Assembly: GCA_036320915.1 (NCBI GenBank)
Contig: JAXBDG010000006.1
Location: 1-64,000 of the forward strand
Source: Linnemannia elongata
Taxonomy: Eukaryota > Mortierellomycota > Mortierellomycetes > Mortierellales > Mortierellaceae
Length of the DNA: 64,000 nucleotides
Direction: 5' to 3'
Positions 52,439 to 63,455 of this stretch are shown one piece after another. Both the position numbers and the translations under genes were made by a program. The notes beneath the pieces were generated by a model. It saw only the letters and a program-made list of their open reading frames with translations. It was not told where the DNA came from and made no database searches. The first letter of the stretch is position 1. The number at the start of each line of letters is the position of its first letter.

Positions 52439-53391
52439 TTATGCAGTGGCCTCCTGCTTCTGCTGCTGCTGTTCAGCAAGACCGGGCTGCTTCTCAAAGG
52501 GCATACCTCTGGCCTTGAAGAAGGTATAACTCAATGTCACCGTGTCAACATCCGCCATATCGGGGTCGTTCGCAAACTCGGGGTCGATAAAGAAAAAGAT
52601 AGGCATGTCGACCGACTCGCCAGCAGTCAATTTTTGTTCCTCAAAGCAGAAGCACTGGATCTTGTTGAAATGAGGCGCAACCTTGGAGGGGGCAACATTA
52701 TAGGTAGCAATACCAATGACATCGTCCTTGGACTTATTCTTGGCAGTATAGAACGCCAATGCAGTCTCACCAGGCAAGACCGAGACTTGACGCTGCTGGG
52801 GCAAGAAGGACCATTGGAGGGAGGTCGAGGTGTCGGCGTTGAACTTGACTTTGATGCGACGGTGGTTATCCTTGGGGACGAGACGCTCGGGCGCAAATTT
52901 GGTCTCGCCGACCATGGGAGCTCCGCCGAGACCGGTGGCGGAACAGAACATGCGGTAGAGGGGCACGGCGGCGTAGGAGAGGCCGAGGGTGCCCATGAGG
53001 ATCGAGGCTGTGTAGTAGAGCATGTCGGTGTTCTTGGCCCGGACTCTTCTCCGCGATCCGGCGGCCTCTGTTTGTGGCGCTCCTGATGAGTATGTACGTA
53101 ATTGGAGGGACCGTGTCCATGCTGTCTGTGCTGTCGTTGTTGTTGTTGTTGTTGCTGAAGTGCACCGAGAAGCAAACAACGCCTATTTAGTTTAGAGGGT
53201 AGAAAGATTTATGAGGGGGAGATGGTCTTATGTGTTGAGATAACCCGATTGACCATTGACCGAGAACAACGCGTGCCTTTGAACAAACAAAAGTATGTAA
53301 GAAGGAAAAGGATGCTGGTGCTCACCTGACGAGTGGGTGCTGTCAGGAAGGGGCGGGAGCCCAAGAGGGCTGTCATGGACCTTGTTGCCAT
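52439..53391 (-). CDS. COX11: Cox11, cytochrome c oxidase copper-assembly protein
   Basis: Two exons (53326-53391 and 52439-53182; phase 0) give 269 residues. The leader is Arg/Thr/Ala-rich (MATRSMTALLGSR), suited to mitochondrial import. One membrane helix (LYYTASILMGTLGLSYAAVPLY) is followed by the conserved cysteine in YRMFCSATGLGG. The intermembrane-space domain has CFCFEEQ, the paired cysteines that bind copper, and FFFIDPEFANDP. Cox11 delivers copper to the CuB site of Cox1. The C-terminus ends in a short Gln-rich tail. All key residues are present, so it should be functional. The intron is 143 bp. Confidence 0.94.
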
Positions 53392-53935
53392 TGCGATGCG
53401 ATCAACTCCCTTTTTTTTTAGGTTGGACAAGGAGGGAATGTGATCTAGGATCGGGGAGTGGTTACAGATGTTGTTGACAATGGAGATGTGGTATAAAGAA
53501 AGAGCAAAAGTATTTGATCCTTGTGAGAGGGTGAATGCGATGCTGAGGAGGAGGGATCGCCTGTTTCGTTTTCTCGGGGCAAGAGTGGGTGGGATGCGGA
53601 CAAAGGAGAGATGGGTTTCGGTTCTTTTCCTTCTCCCCTTTCCTGCCTTTCTTCCCAGGAACAAAGGAACAAACAACTCTCGGGTTCAAGGTGTGGATGT
53701 GACTGCGATCATCAAGGAAAAGGGTTTGGGCGCAAAGGAAATCAAGCGAGCGATGGAACCACAGAAAGGAACAGGAGAGGAGAGCGTTGTTCAATTTGGG
53801 GATATCCGTGATTTTTTATCTTCCGAATAATCGCTGCAATGGATATCCATATACACAGCCTATATGCTACTACTACTACTACTACTTTTTACTACTTTTT
53901 ACTATGGCAGAAATGGGTATGGCTACAGATGTGTT
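53392..53935. other. Intergenic region
   Basis: COX11 promoter and 3' flank of the homeodomain gene. A CTA run lies at 53870-53885. No gene is supported. Confidence 0.5.
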
Positions 53936-56014
53936 CTAGGGAGGACAATCCCGGAAGGAGGCACCGTCAACAAAAGGCAAACACCACCGCTGCAAAGGAT
54001 GCGGCAGATCATGTTCCTGTGCCGCCACCTGTGCCATCTGTAGCTGCTGTTGCTGTTGTCGTAGCTGGTAGTATTGGTAGTGCTGTCCCGAAAACAGCTC
54101 CATCCCAAGTCGTGCTGTCCGCGCCAACCCCATCCCCATCCCAGGCATCATCTCGCCTCTGCTGCTTGTGTTACTGTTACTGTTACTGTTACTGTTACTG
54201 TTGCTACCATTGCTGCTGCTCCCGATGTTGTTGTAGTCGGCTTCATTGTTGGTGCTCCAGTTGTGAAAAACATCAAGACTCAAATCGTCACTCCCTCCGC
54301 TGCCCTCGCCCTCGAGATCAAGAATGTCGAAAGAAGGAGGAGCTAGCAGAGGGTATGGTTGTTGTTGAGAAAGCAATCGAAAGAGACCCTCTTCTTCAGT
54401 GAGTTGCTGATGAATAGTCTGCTGCAGCTGGTGTCCTGGTTCCCGACCAACACCCCTTTCCTTGCTTGCTTCTTGCACACCATCCGTCCCATCACCAAAA
54501 TCCCCATCATCCTCTCCCTCATCATCATCATCACCACCAGCTCCACCTCCACTTCCTCCCGTGCTAACGTTTTGCCTACATCCACCGCGCTCATCCCGCT
54601 TCAACTTTGCCCTTCGATTCTGGAACCAGACCTGAATCGTCCGTCGATCCAGTTTCAAGTGCCTTGCAAAGGAATCACGTTCTTGCGCGGTGGGGCGTCC
54701 ATTGAGGTTGAACTGGACCATCAAGAACTCGGACTCTTCGGTCGTCAACCGGCGACGTCTCTTGAGGGATTGGACTACCGGGATCTGGTGGCGGTGAAGA
54801 GGATGTTGGTAGAGGTAAGGATGTTGAAGGTGGTAGTGGCTGTCGCTGCTACGTCGTAGGTGGTGGTATTGTTGGAGAGAGTGTGATTGCTGATGCTGAT
54901 GTCGTTGGTTGTATCGGTGTTCAAGTGTATCGTTTGGAGGTGATTCAGGCTGGTGATGCTGGAAAGAAGGCGAGGAGGATAAAGGCGAAGGTATCTGCTG
55001 CTGCAGGTAGTCAACGGGCATGGTATGTGATGTATGTTGAGGGTTGGAAAAGGGGTATTCAAGATGCAGACTGTATTGAGGCGACGAGATCTGTTGCCGG
55101 TGTTCGAACGGAAGCCACTGCCACGCCAGATGCTGTGGTTGAACGAGGTCTGGAGTTGAGACAGTTGTCTGGTTGTATTGTTGTTGTTGCTGCTGAAAAA
55201 GAAGCCATTGTTCCGGTGAATCCTGTTGCTGGCGGTGCTGGTGGTGGTGTTCCTGCTGTCGACGGCCCTGTGGGTATGATTGGTCCTCAGTTGGTTGTTG
55301 CTGTCGGATCCCTACTGGTATGATGGGTAGCGGCAGTGGTGGATGCTGCTGTTGAAGGAACTGCTCAATCCACGGATCGTCACTCGAAAACGACACCCTC
55401 GAGGAAGAGGCAGTAGAAGAATGCACATCGTCCAGGAGAAAGCCGGTAGTCTCGACTAACCCCCAACCTGATGTAGTTGGCGGTTGGCTTCCTGCTCCAC
55501 CCGATCCATGTAGTTCGGGTTCCAAATCTCCGATCTTATGTTGCTGCAGTTGCTGCGCAATCGTTGCTATCCCTGTTGTATCACACATCGTCGTGTCGAA
55601 CATCAAAGCTGGGGGTGGAGGAGAGAGACCATCGATATAGTTTGGGAGGCCGATGTCCAGAAGCTCGGCAGTTCTCTGGTAGTCTTCTGAGTGGTCGACC
55701 AGGAAGAGGTTATTGAGTGCCTCAGTGGTTGTAGGTGAAGAGTTGGTTGAAGGCGAAGTAAGGGTATCGTGAGAGTGAGAAGTAAATGGGAGGGCAAGTT
55801 GGGCCGGGTGCATTGTTGTTGGTGTAGCTGAAGAGAAAAGGTCGAGGGGACACATGGTTGGCGACAACAGAGGAGCGCTGGCTGTCCAACCTGGAGAGGA
55901 CAAGGATGAATCCATTCCTACGAGACCAGTGGTGGACAAGAGTAGTGGCAGCGCTGTCACTTGCATATTGCAGTTGTGAGCATTGGTAGGGTTGGAGATA
56001 GTGTGATACCCCAT
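53936..56014 (-). CDS. Homeodomain transcription factor
   Basis: A 692-residue, single-exon nuclear protein. The homeodomain lies at about residues 417-477: basic start LKRRRRLTTEESEFL, helix 2 region PTAQERDSFARHLKLD, and recognition helix RRTIQVWFQNRRAKLKR with the invariant W, F, N and R. There is no three-residue loop insertion, so it is the typical rather than the TALE class. The rest is low-complexity: Gln/His-rich (about 150-410), an acidic/Gly patch after the homeodomain (GGDDDDEGEDD) and Asn/Ser repeats near 630. Such regions are likely activation or phase-separating segments. Target genes are unknown. Confidence 0.9.
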   Translation of the reverse strand: MGYHTISNPTNAHNCNMQVTALPLLLSTTGLVGMDSSLSSPGWTASAPLLSPTMCPLDLFSSATPTTMHPAQLALPFTSHSHDTLTSPSTNSSPTTTEALNNLFLVDHSEDYQRTAELLDIGLPNYIDGLSPPPPALMFDTTMCDTTGIATIAQQLQQHKIGDLEPELHGSGGAGSQPPTTSGWGLVETTGFLLDDVHSSTASSSRVSFSSDDPWIEQFLQQQHPPLPLPIIPVGIRQQQPTEDQSYPQGRRQQEHHHQHRQQQDSPEQWLLFQQQQQQYNQTTVSTPDLVQPQHLAWQWLPFEHRQQISSPQYSLHLEYPFSNPQHTSHTMPVDYLQQQIPSPLSSSPSFQHHQPESPPNDTLEHRYNQRHQHQQSHSLQQYHHLRRSSDSHYHLQHPYLYQHPLHRHQIPVVQSLKRRRRLTTEESEFLMVQFNLNGRPTAQERDSFARHLKLDRRTIQVWFQNRRAKLKRDERGGCRQNVSTGGSGGGAGGDDDDEGEDDGDFGDGTDGVQEASKERGVGREPGHQLQQTIHQQLTEEEGLFRLLSQQQPYPLLAPPSFDILDLEGEGSGGSDDLSLDVFHNWSTNNEADYNNIGSSSNGSNSNSNSNSNSNTSSRGEMMPGMGMGLARTARLGMELFSGQHYQYYQLRQQQQQLQMAQVAAQEHDLPHPLQRWCLPFVDGASFRDCPP
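54168..54206. repeat. TGTTAC hexanucleotide repeat in the homeodomain gene
   Basis: About six units, coding for alternating Asn and Ser on the minus strand. The unit preserves the frame. Confidence 0.85.
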
Positions 56015-56998
56015 TGAGTGTGTGCTCTGAGGGTTGGGTGTTTCATTATTGGAGGAGAATCGAGGGGGCGGGAGAGGGGGAGAAGTATGCGCTAAAATTA
56101 TGAAGCGATGGCTAGGCTGGGTACAGCTGATATGGGGTTTTGATTGAAAGGACGAAAGCGACTCTACGACAGGTGACGGTAGAGTTTGCTGTTATAGTGA
56201 TGATAGAGTGAGTAAAGAGCAGTGGAAGAAGGAAGGAATGGGTAAGAAAGACAGGGAAAGTAAAAAGGAGCGTGAATCTGTGTGTACAGTACAGTATGCG
56301 GTTGTATGCGTGGCACAGATCAGAAATGTGGACATCGAGAATGAGAGTGAGAAAGATGAGGCTAAGCCCAAAAGAAGACAGGGAACATGGAACAGGGATT
56401 GATCATTCAAGAGGGAATTGAGGGGTGCCATCCTTACCTGGCAAATTGCTTGCTTCCTTCGTATGAGATACTACATGGCACTCACTTGTCATAGATGATC
56501 TGTGATGCAATAAGAGATGAACTGCGCCTTGACGCGACTGGTGGAGACACGGCGTTGAACGTGAAGGAGACAAAAGAAGGACAGATAGTGCAAGAGAAGC
56601 AATTCTTGTTGTTCTGGGCTGCACCGTTGATTCACCATTATTGGAGAGGCGAATGGTTGTTGTGGTTGACAAGGTCTACAAATGACTCTGGTTTCTTCTT
56701 GGTGCATCAGAGGCGGTCGTAGGAGATAAATAAAAGTTGTTCTGAGGTGTATTATACAACCCCTGGAAGTGTCCTGTGGGGAAGGAGAGAAGGGGATGTT
56801 GGTAGTGGATAGGATGATTGATTAGCACCAAACTTTTTCGTAGTAAATGTGACTTTGCGGTGCAGTGTTGGTGGCAAAACGAAGGGGACGACCCTAACGA
56901 TGAAGGCAAGAGAAAAGAATATTAGGGCAACGAACATTAGCAACTGCAATGGAGTAACAGCGAATATAGAAAGAGACCCTATCAACGTGTGTGTGTGT

Positions 56999-57044
<46 letters not shown>

Positions 57045-57550
57045 ATGGACAAGTGAGCCGATGTAGGCAAAGTAAGCTCGCCATATCATGGCTCGCTGAA
57101 AGCAGGATGTTCCCCCAAATATGTTTTTTTTTGTTTACAGCTGTGCATGAATGCATGCAAATTTGACTGAAAGCGTCGTCGTTTGCTCAAAACCACCCAT
57201 GGCTACAGCCAATGCTTGTTTTTGTCACTGCCCTTCCCATGGTACATGGTAAGACAGCCGGACGAATGTATGTCGGGAATATTTTTCTTTCTTTCCCTGT
57301 TCATGCACTCCCTCTGTGCTTTGTGCACCTTCTCTCTTCTCGTAACCTATCTTCTCTAATCCTCTCCCTGTCTCCCATTTTCATACTCTCTTTTTTTTTT
57401 TTTGCACACTCATTCCTTTTTCTTTCGTTTCACTTCTTCACCCACACCCATCCCCAGCACCAAACCCAATACACTTTTCAGGTTTTCTCTACCCGTCCAC
57501 ATAACCATCCACCCACCCATTTATCAATCCATCGTCACCTCCGCCGCAGA
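56015..57550. other. Intergenic region with GT/GA microsatellites
   Basis: Divergent promoters of the homeodomain and Sel1 genes. It contains (GT)7 at 56987-57000 followed by (GA)n at 57004-57041, and CT-rich sequence before 57551. No gene is supported. Confidence 0.5.
56987..57041. repeat. Compound GT/GA microsatellite
   Basis: Seven GT units, a short AAAA break and about nineteen GA units. Confidence 0.92.
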
Positions 57551-59547
57551 ATGCTACAGGAAGCCATCCCTCAGGAACAGATCCAAGCACTCCGCTCAGT
57601 TGACAAGAGTGTCCACCCTAACTCTGTTCCTCTTGCCACCCCTGATGAGATATATCACGTCGAGACTCAAGTAGATCCTGACACACAAAAAGACATTGTT
57701 CTTTGGGATGATATCCTCCAGGCGTTTAAGGATGCTGTGCAAGTTCGTCACAAGACCAAGGTGGTCCCGTTTTTGAAGGGGAAGGACTTTAGAATGTAAG
57801 TTCAGAGCATGCTTCAGTCGAAACTCATGTTACATCGTGGGTGATGGGGGCCAGAACAAGAAACACACGAATACCAGCGCTTGTCTTATTTTGACCATAA
57901 AACAAATCCTTAGACTTGAGCCTCGTAGGATCGCCGCAGTGCCGAACATCGTCTTGGATGTAGTAATAGAATCTCCGGCAATAGCCCAAAGGATCGCAAC
58001 TCCTCAAATCCAACAGCACGTTCCGCTACTACTGCCACCACCAACTTATGAGAGCGCAACAAGGGTTGGTGTTGTCTCCTCCAGGAACGCTCCCACTACA
58101 TCCAGCTCATCGTCCGCTTTCAATGCACATCCTGTCGCGACCTTCACTGCTCGAAGCAGTGCAGTTAGCAGCCTTGACGAGACACCGATGGACTATCTCC
58201 CTGTCTTCAGCAGACCGCTTGCATCCCCGCCGGCTCAATGTCAGCAGGCAGTATCGAACGCTAAACCACCAACCGCTAAGGATCTTCCATCCACTCCTCG
58301 TAATGACAACGACAACAGATCTTCGCTACAAAGATCCCAAATCACAACAACTGATGTACCCGTGGAGATGAATGTGGCCCAGACGAGAATCAGTGCCAGC
58401 CTCGGGGACAAAAAGGCCCAGGTCGGTCGCGCTTGGCGACATGTACAGGGATGGCAAAGGGGTTCCGCAAGATTATCGGGCCGCCAGGGATTGGTACTTC
58501 AAGGCTGTCGATCAAGGAGACGCAGCTGCTCAGCAGAGGGTAGGTACCCTCTATGATGAAGGATTCGGCGTCCCGCAGATACATCTGATAGCCATGGATT
58601 GGTACCTCCAGGCCGCCGAACAAGGATATGCTGTCGCTCAATACAGGATCGGAGTTCTCTACAACTGTGGTCGTGGTGTTCCTCGGGACTATGGGAGAGC
58701 CATGGACTGGTATCTTAAGGCTGCCGAACAAGGATGTGCTGTCTCTCAATACAGCATCGGTGATCTCTACTACCTTGAAGGCGTTCGGCAGGACTACGCA
58801 CAAGCGATGGACTGGTATCTCAAGGCCGCCAAGCAAGGACATGCCAGATCTCAATTCAGTATTGGGTATCTATACGAGGACGGCCGGTGTGTTCCCCAAG
58901 ACTGTGCACAAGCAATGCAATGGTACCTCAAGGCCGCCCAGCAAGGACATGCCGGATCTCAATACAGCATGGGCCTTCTCTACGACCACGGCAAAGGTGT
59001 TCCCCAAGACTATGCACGCGCGATGGAATGGTACCTTAAGGCAGCCAATCAAGGACACAGTGCCTCGCAATATAACGTCGGTATTCTCCACAAGTATGGT
59101 TGAGGTGTGCCTCTGGACTACAAACGAGCGATGGAATGGTTCCTCAAGGCCGCCAGCGAAGGACATGCTCTCTCGCAATTCAGCATTGGGCATCTCTACA
59201 TCAACGGCGAAGGCGTTCCCCAAGACTATGCACAAGCGATGAATTGGTACCTCAAGGCCGCTAACCAAGGACATACTCTCTCGCAATGCTGCATTGGGCA
59301 TCTCTACGCCAACGGCCTTGGTGTCCCCCAAGATTATGCACAAGCGATGGATTGGTTCCTCAAGTCCTCCAAGCAAGAGTACGACGTTGCTCAATACAAC
59401 ATCGGGGTGTTTTATTACAACGGCCAAGGTGTTTCCCAGGATTACACAAAAGCCGCGGAGTGGTTCTCTAAGGCTGCCAACCAAGGGTATAAAGACGCCA
59501 AGATAAAATTGGACGTCTTGAAGAAGAAGGGTGTTGTTGTGAACTAA
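57551..59547 (+). pseudogene. Sel1-repeat protein gene with frameshift and internal stop
   Basis: Exon 1 (57551-57795) and exon 2 (from 57914) join in frame (RILEPRRIA) and encode an N-terminal region typical of expanded Mortierella-like Sel1 proteins (VLWDDILQAF, VPFLKGKDFR). The Sel1 repeats then start in another frame: homology passes from KKAQV to ALGDMYRDGKGV across a doubled GTCG near 58428, a 4-base duplication. About ten Sel1 repeats follow (pattern GVPQDYAQAMDWYLKAA..GHA.SQY.IG.LY..G). One is interrupted by TGA at 59101-59103 (KYG-stop-GVPLDY), consistent with CGA to TGA; the frame stays open after it to 59547. Either the gene is dead or a shorter product is made. Confidence 0.85.
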
Positions 59548-59871
59548 AAGAATAAACTGAGAAGTGAGAAATTCATCGAATTCAGATGCGAGTGTGAAAT
59601 GAGTTCACAGTCCTCTCAGGTCATTCCGACACAGACTTACTGATCATTTGGACTTATCACTGATACCTTTTTTTTCTACTTTTTGTTTCCATCAAGAGTA
59701 CGTGTATTATTATCTTTCTTCAAATACTGCTCCTCTTCTCGCTTCCTTCTCTTCCCTTCCAAGAGCCCAGCATCACATCAAACCTCATGCGAGGTATTTC
59801 ATGTCATTGATCAATGATCAGTGTTCTAGTCTCAGATGAAAACATTCATTTATTTTTACACGTTTTCATGT
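59548..59871. other. Spacer between two convergent Sel1 genes
   Basis: 3' flanks of both genes. No feature seen besides AT-rich sequence. Confidence 0.5.
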
Positions 59872-61689
59872 TTAGTAGGCGACAACGGTGGTAGCAGTTT
59901 GCTCAAGGTCCTTCAACCGCCGCTCGGCAGAATCAACTCCCTTGGCACAGGCAAGATGATACCACTGCTTAGCCTCTCTCGGGTTCCGCTCAATCCCCAA
60001 CCCGTACTCCAAAAAGAACCCCGTAATATACTCTGCCTTGGGAACCCCTCTCAGTGCGGCAGCCTTCACATGTCTGAAGGCCTCCTCGTCACTCTGTTCT
60101 GCGGCCGATCCTGCGCTCCCGTCCAGGTAGAATCCAGCTAGGGCTAGGAGGGCTTCGACATGTCCGTTCTCGGCGCCTTGGCCGTACCAGTGCACGGCTT
60201 GGACTGGATCTCGTGGACAGCCTAGGATTCCAAACTCGAAACAGGCGCCCAGTTTGTACTGTGCGGGGGCATAGTTGGCTTGCGCTGATGCAGCGTACAA
60301 CTCGAACGCCGCATCCTCATCCGGGATGAGACCGTACTCGCGGAGCTCATGGAACTGGGCCAGCTGGTGGAGTAGGTACGCGTTGTTTTCATTCTGTGCC
60401 AAGAGAGCGTCCTTGAGTTGAAGGTAGTCGACCTCCAACCCCACATGACCCACCAACAGTCTCAACAGCGCTCGCTCATTCCCTCGCGCAGCAGCCTTGA
60501 GATACCATTGTTTGGCGAGCTGCAGATCCTGAGGCACTCCAATCCCGGCTTCATGGTAATGTCCCAGCGTATACTCGGCCTTGGACCAACCACGTCGTGC
60601 AGCCTTGGAGGCCCATTCGTAGGCGAGGGGCTCAGATTGGATCAACCCCTGCGGATGACCCGTAAGGTACCACCCTGAAACAGCCAACTCCGCATCTGCA
60701 TGCCGCTGCATGGCGGCTCTCTTGTACCAGACAAAGGAATGTGAGGGGTCCATAGGAAAATGGGTCAATCCCAACTCGTAACAGATCCCAAGTTTGAACT
60801 GTGCAGGGGCGTATCCGAGTCCTGCAGAACGGATAAAGAGATCCTTGCCGTAGAGCTGATATTCTAGACGGGGGCTGGTCTCGAGTTGGAGGGCGAGGTA
60901 GTAAAAATGTTCAGGGCCTGCGACAAAGACCATCCGGTGCGCAGGGTCCTCTGATCGATGGTCGTAGAAGGATCGGAGGTCAATGTCCGCCGCCAGGTCT
61001 TCTAGATCTGATGAGGTGTTGGTGGTGGTGTCGAGGGTCGATTTTGGGCTGCTGTTTGTTGCTGTGTTTGTGGTTGTGGTGGGTGCAGTTGTAATGATAT
61101 TTTTGCTGGATTTGCGGTGTTTGCTGTTGTTTGTTAATGTGTTCTTCTTGCTGTTCTTGGAGGGTGTCACTGCTGCTGGCTCATCCTCGCGGTTCTTGTT
61201 TCGTCGCAGGCGAAAGAACTTTGAGGTCCCTTTGGCTGACTTTGGCGGTGAAAACGGTGAAAGGGTGAGGATCACCTTGTCGAGCGTCTGAACTATCCAA
61301 ACTGTGCTTTTTCGTCGTACTGGCTTTCCGGAAAGCGGTGATGGTGGTGGTGGGAAGGTATGGTTGGTGAGAGGTATTTGGATGATGGATTCCTGACTGC
61401 CTAATAGTGGTGGTCCTCCAGGCTGATCCGGCAGCAATGGTGGCTGCAGTGGTGATGAAGAGTCGATAGTGGGAATGTCGAGGGGGTGAACCAACTGGTC
61501 AATTTCTGGTATGCTGCGCGCAAGTGGTACTACGGGAGCAGTTTCTGTGTTGTTGGTCTGTTGGAGCAGCAATGGCCCTGGAGCAGAGACTTGTTGCGGT
61601 GCAGAGTTCGTGTTGGTATCCAGGGTCAGTCGCTTCCGGAGACTCCTCCTTGTCCGCCACTTTTCTTTTAGGCCACTCCAAAGAGGCAT
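59872..61689 (-). CDS. Sel1-repeat protein (Skt5/Dsf2-like)
   Basis: A 605-residue single-exon protein. Residues 1-215 are low-complexity and rich in Pro, Ser, Thr and basic residues. From about 225 come Sel1 repeats: EYQLYGKDLFIRSAGLGYAP, AQFKLGICYELG, SFVWYKRAAMQRHADAEL, AEYTLGHYHEAGIGVPQD, AKQWYLKAAARGNERAL, AQYKLGACFEFGILGCPRD, AVHWYGQGAENGHVEAL and ITGFFLEYGLGIERNPREAKQWYHLA. Such arrays are scaffolds; in yeast, Skt5/Chs4 and Dsf2-type proteins use them to anchor chitin synthase or cell-cycle partners. No CAAX box is present at the end (TTVVAY), which argues against a strict Skt5 orthologue. Intact, unlike its neighbour. Confidence 0.82.
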   Translation of the reverse strand: MPLWSGLKEKWRTRRSLRKRLTLDTNTNSAPQQVSAPGPLLLQQTNNTETAPVVPLARSIPEIDQLVHPLDIPTIDSSSPLQPPLLPDQPGGPPLLGSQESIIQIPLTNHTFPPPPSPLSGKPVRRKSTVWIVQTLDKVILTLSPFSPPKSAKGTSKFFRLRRNKNREDEPAAVTPSKNSKKNTLTNNSKHRKSSKNIITTAPTTTTNTATNSSPKSTLDTTTNTSSDLEDLAADIDLRSFYDHRSEDPAHRMVFVAGPEHFYYLALQLETSPRLEYQLYGKDLFIRSAGLGYAPAQFKLGICYELGLTHFPMDPSHSFVWYKRAAMQRHADAELAVSGWYLTGHPQGLIQSEPLAYEWASKAARRGWSKAEYTLGHYHEAGIGVPQDLQLAKQWYLKAAARGNERALLRLLVGHVGLEVDYLQLKDALLAQNENNAYLLHQLAQFHELREYGLIPDEDAAFELYAASAQANYAPAQYKLGACFEFGILGCPRDPVQAVHWYGQGAENGHVEALLALAGFYLDGSAGSAAEQSDEEAFRHVKAAALRGVPKAEYITGFFLEYGLGIERNPREAKQWYHLACAKGVDSAERRLKDLEQTATTVVAY

Positions 61690-62279
61690 GACGGGACCTG
61701 AGTGGGACTGAAGTATGAGAGTGGAAAAAAAGGTAGGATGACTGCCCGGCGTCCTTTTAAATGGCGAGGAGTAATAATAAAGGAGTGGAACTACAAAGGC
61801 GAATGAACTGAAAGAACTCGTGTGCTCGTCTGTATGCCTGTGTTTTTGTGTTTGTATTTGCCTGTGAGCGAATGAAGAAGAGGTGGGAGTTGAGAATGGG
61901 AAAGGGACGGAGGGAACGAACCAAATAAGAAGAAGAAAGAACTAAAGACAAAGTGAAGGGCAAGAAAAGAGAACCGAACAAGCCCAGGAACCAGCGATGG
62001 TCTCGACTTTCTATCGTCACCACAAATCCAGTTCCATGCTCATCCTTCCTCTCATCGTAATTTGTTTGCACCAGAGATGAAAAAAAAGAAGGATCCTTCA
62101 GCTAGTTATGTTCGTTCTGAGCTTTTGTCTCTCTCTCTAACTTGTTTTCATCATCGGCGGCCTCCTGGCTGGCTCCATTTACCATGTTAAGAAAATAAAA
62201 AAAGCAGGAGACAGAGAATAGTTGGAGAGATATGCACACCGGCTTTAAAGGAAGTCAAGAGGGATGAAGGAAGGCAAGG

Positions 62280-62324
<45 letters not shown>

Positions 62325-63455
62325 GTTCTCTGGGACTACCACCACCACCCCCTTCAACCCTTTCACTTTCTCGCTCACCCTTTTTTTTAAGTATCCGACA
62401 TCATGCATCACATCTGTGTTAACAAAAATAAAAAAGGGGAGCAGAGTGATTGGGATTCAGGGCCATTCAGGGAGAGAGCGAGTGCGTACAGACAGAAAAC
62501 AAGATACAGTAGCTCTGGACCCCTGAAGGAATTCCTCTTTGCTGTCGATATACAGAAAGGCTCTAAAGAGCAGTGTTCCTATGGCATGTCTATCTATACA
62601 TGGTGGCCCTTATGACGGTATGAAGCATGAACATCTTCAACTATTCTCCATCTAACTGTCCGGTTCCCCCTCCCTTTTATTTATATTTTTTTTTTATTTT
62701 TAACCACAACAACCACAACGGTTACAAACAAACAATGCAGCAATGCTCACACGGGCCAAGGTCACGTAATATGGTAGATTGAGTTAGGGGATAAGCCCAG
62801 ACGCGATCTCTTTACTGCTGTACTGTTATGATTGAGTGAACGTCTAGTACGAACACAGCTAGAGGAGAGATGGCTCTCAAGGATCAGCATATGGTCGGTC
62901 CGTGAGGATCTCCTCATCCACCCCATCGATCCTGGTGCACCTTAGCACTAACATCTAATCTCTTAGATGACTCGTGAACCTTTCACTTTTGATGAATAAG
63001 CACCCACAAGTAGCACGCAATGCCACCTCACTTACCAGCACTAATCCCCTGCATTTTCGCCCCTCAACTTTACATCAGCGCGCATACCGCAACAACAAAC
63101 CCCGAAATTCACCAACCACTCCAAAGGTAAAAATAGTCCGCTCTGGCCAGTGGTGAGTTGATTAGCGCGCCATGGCCGATTACAAAATAAAAAGTAAACA
63201 CGCCGTTCTTATCCCTTCCCTGTCCATCAACAACTCATGTACCTCATCTTGAGCAGGATGAATAGGCATTAATGCCGTGTTTTTTTTATTATTATTGGGT
63301 GTTATTGAATCGTAGATGTACATAAAGTGAGAATGAAAGAAAAAAATGATAGAAGTAACAGTAGATGTAGATGCTTGCCATCTGGGTAAAGACGAGGACA
63401 GGCTGAATGAAATAAGAACACAAAGGTGAACAAAATAGAACTAGTAAGGGAACCA
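61690..63455. other. Long intergenic region
   Basis: No gene recognised. It contains a GA run at 62287-62322, an AT-rich stretch at 62690-62720 and several short frames without domain content. Confidence 0.45.
62287..62322. repeat. GA dinucleotide microsatellite
   Basis: About eighteen GA units. Confidence 0.92.

Noticed and set aside
54883..55323. A 146-codon + strand frame inside the homeodomain gene
   Set aside because: Antisense to Gln/His-rich coding sequence, so openness is expected from CAG/CAA complements.
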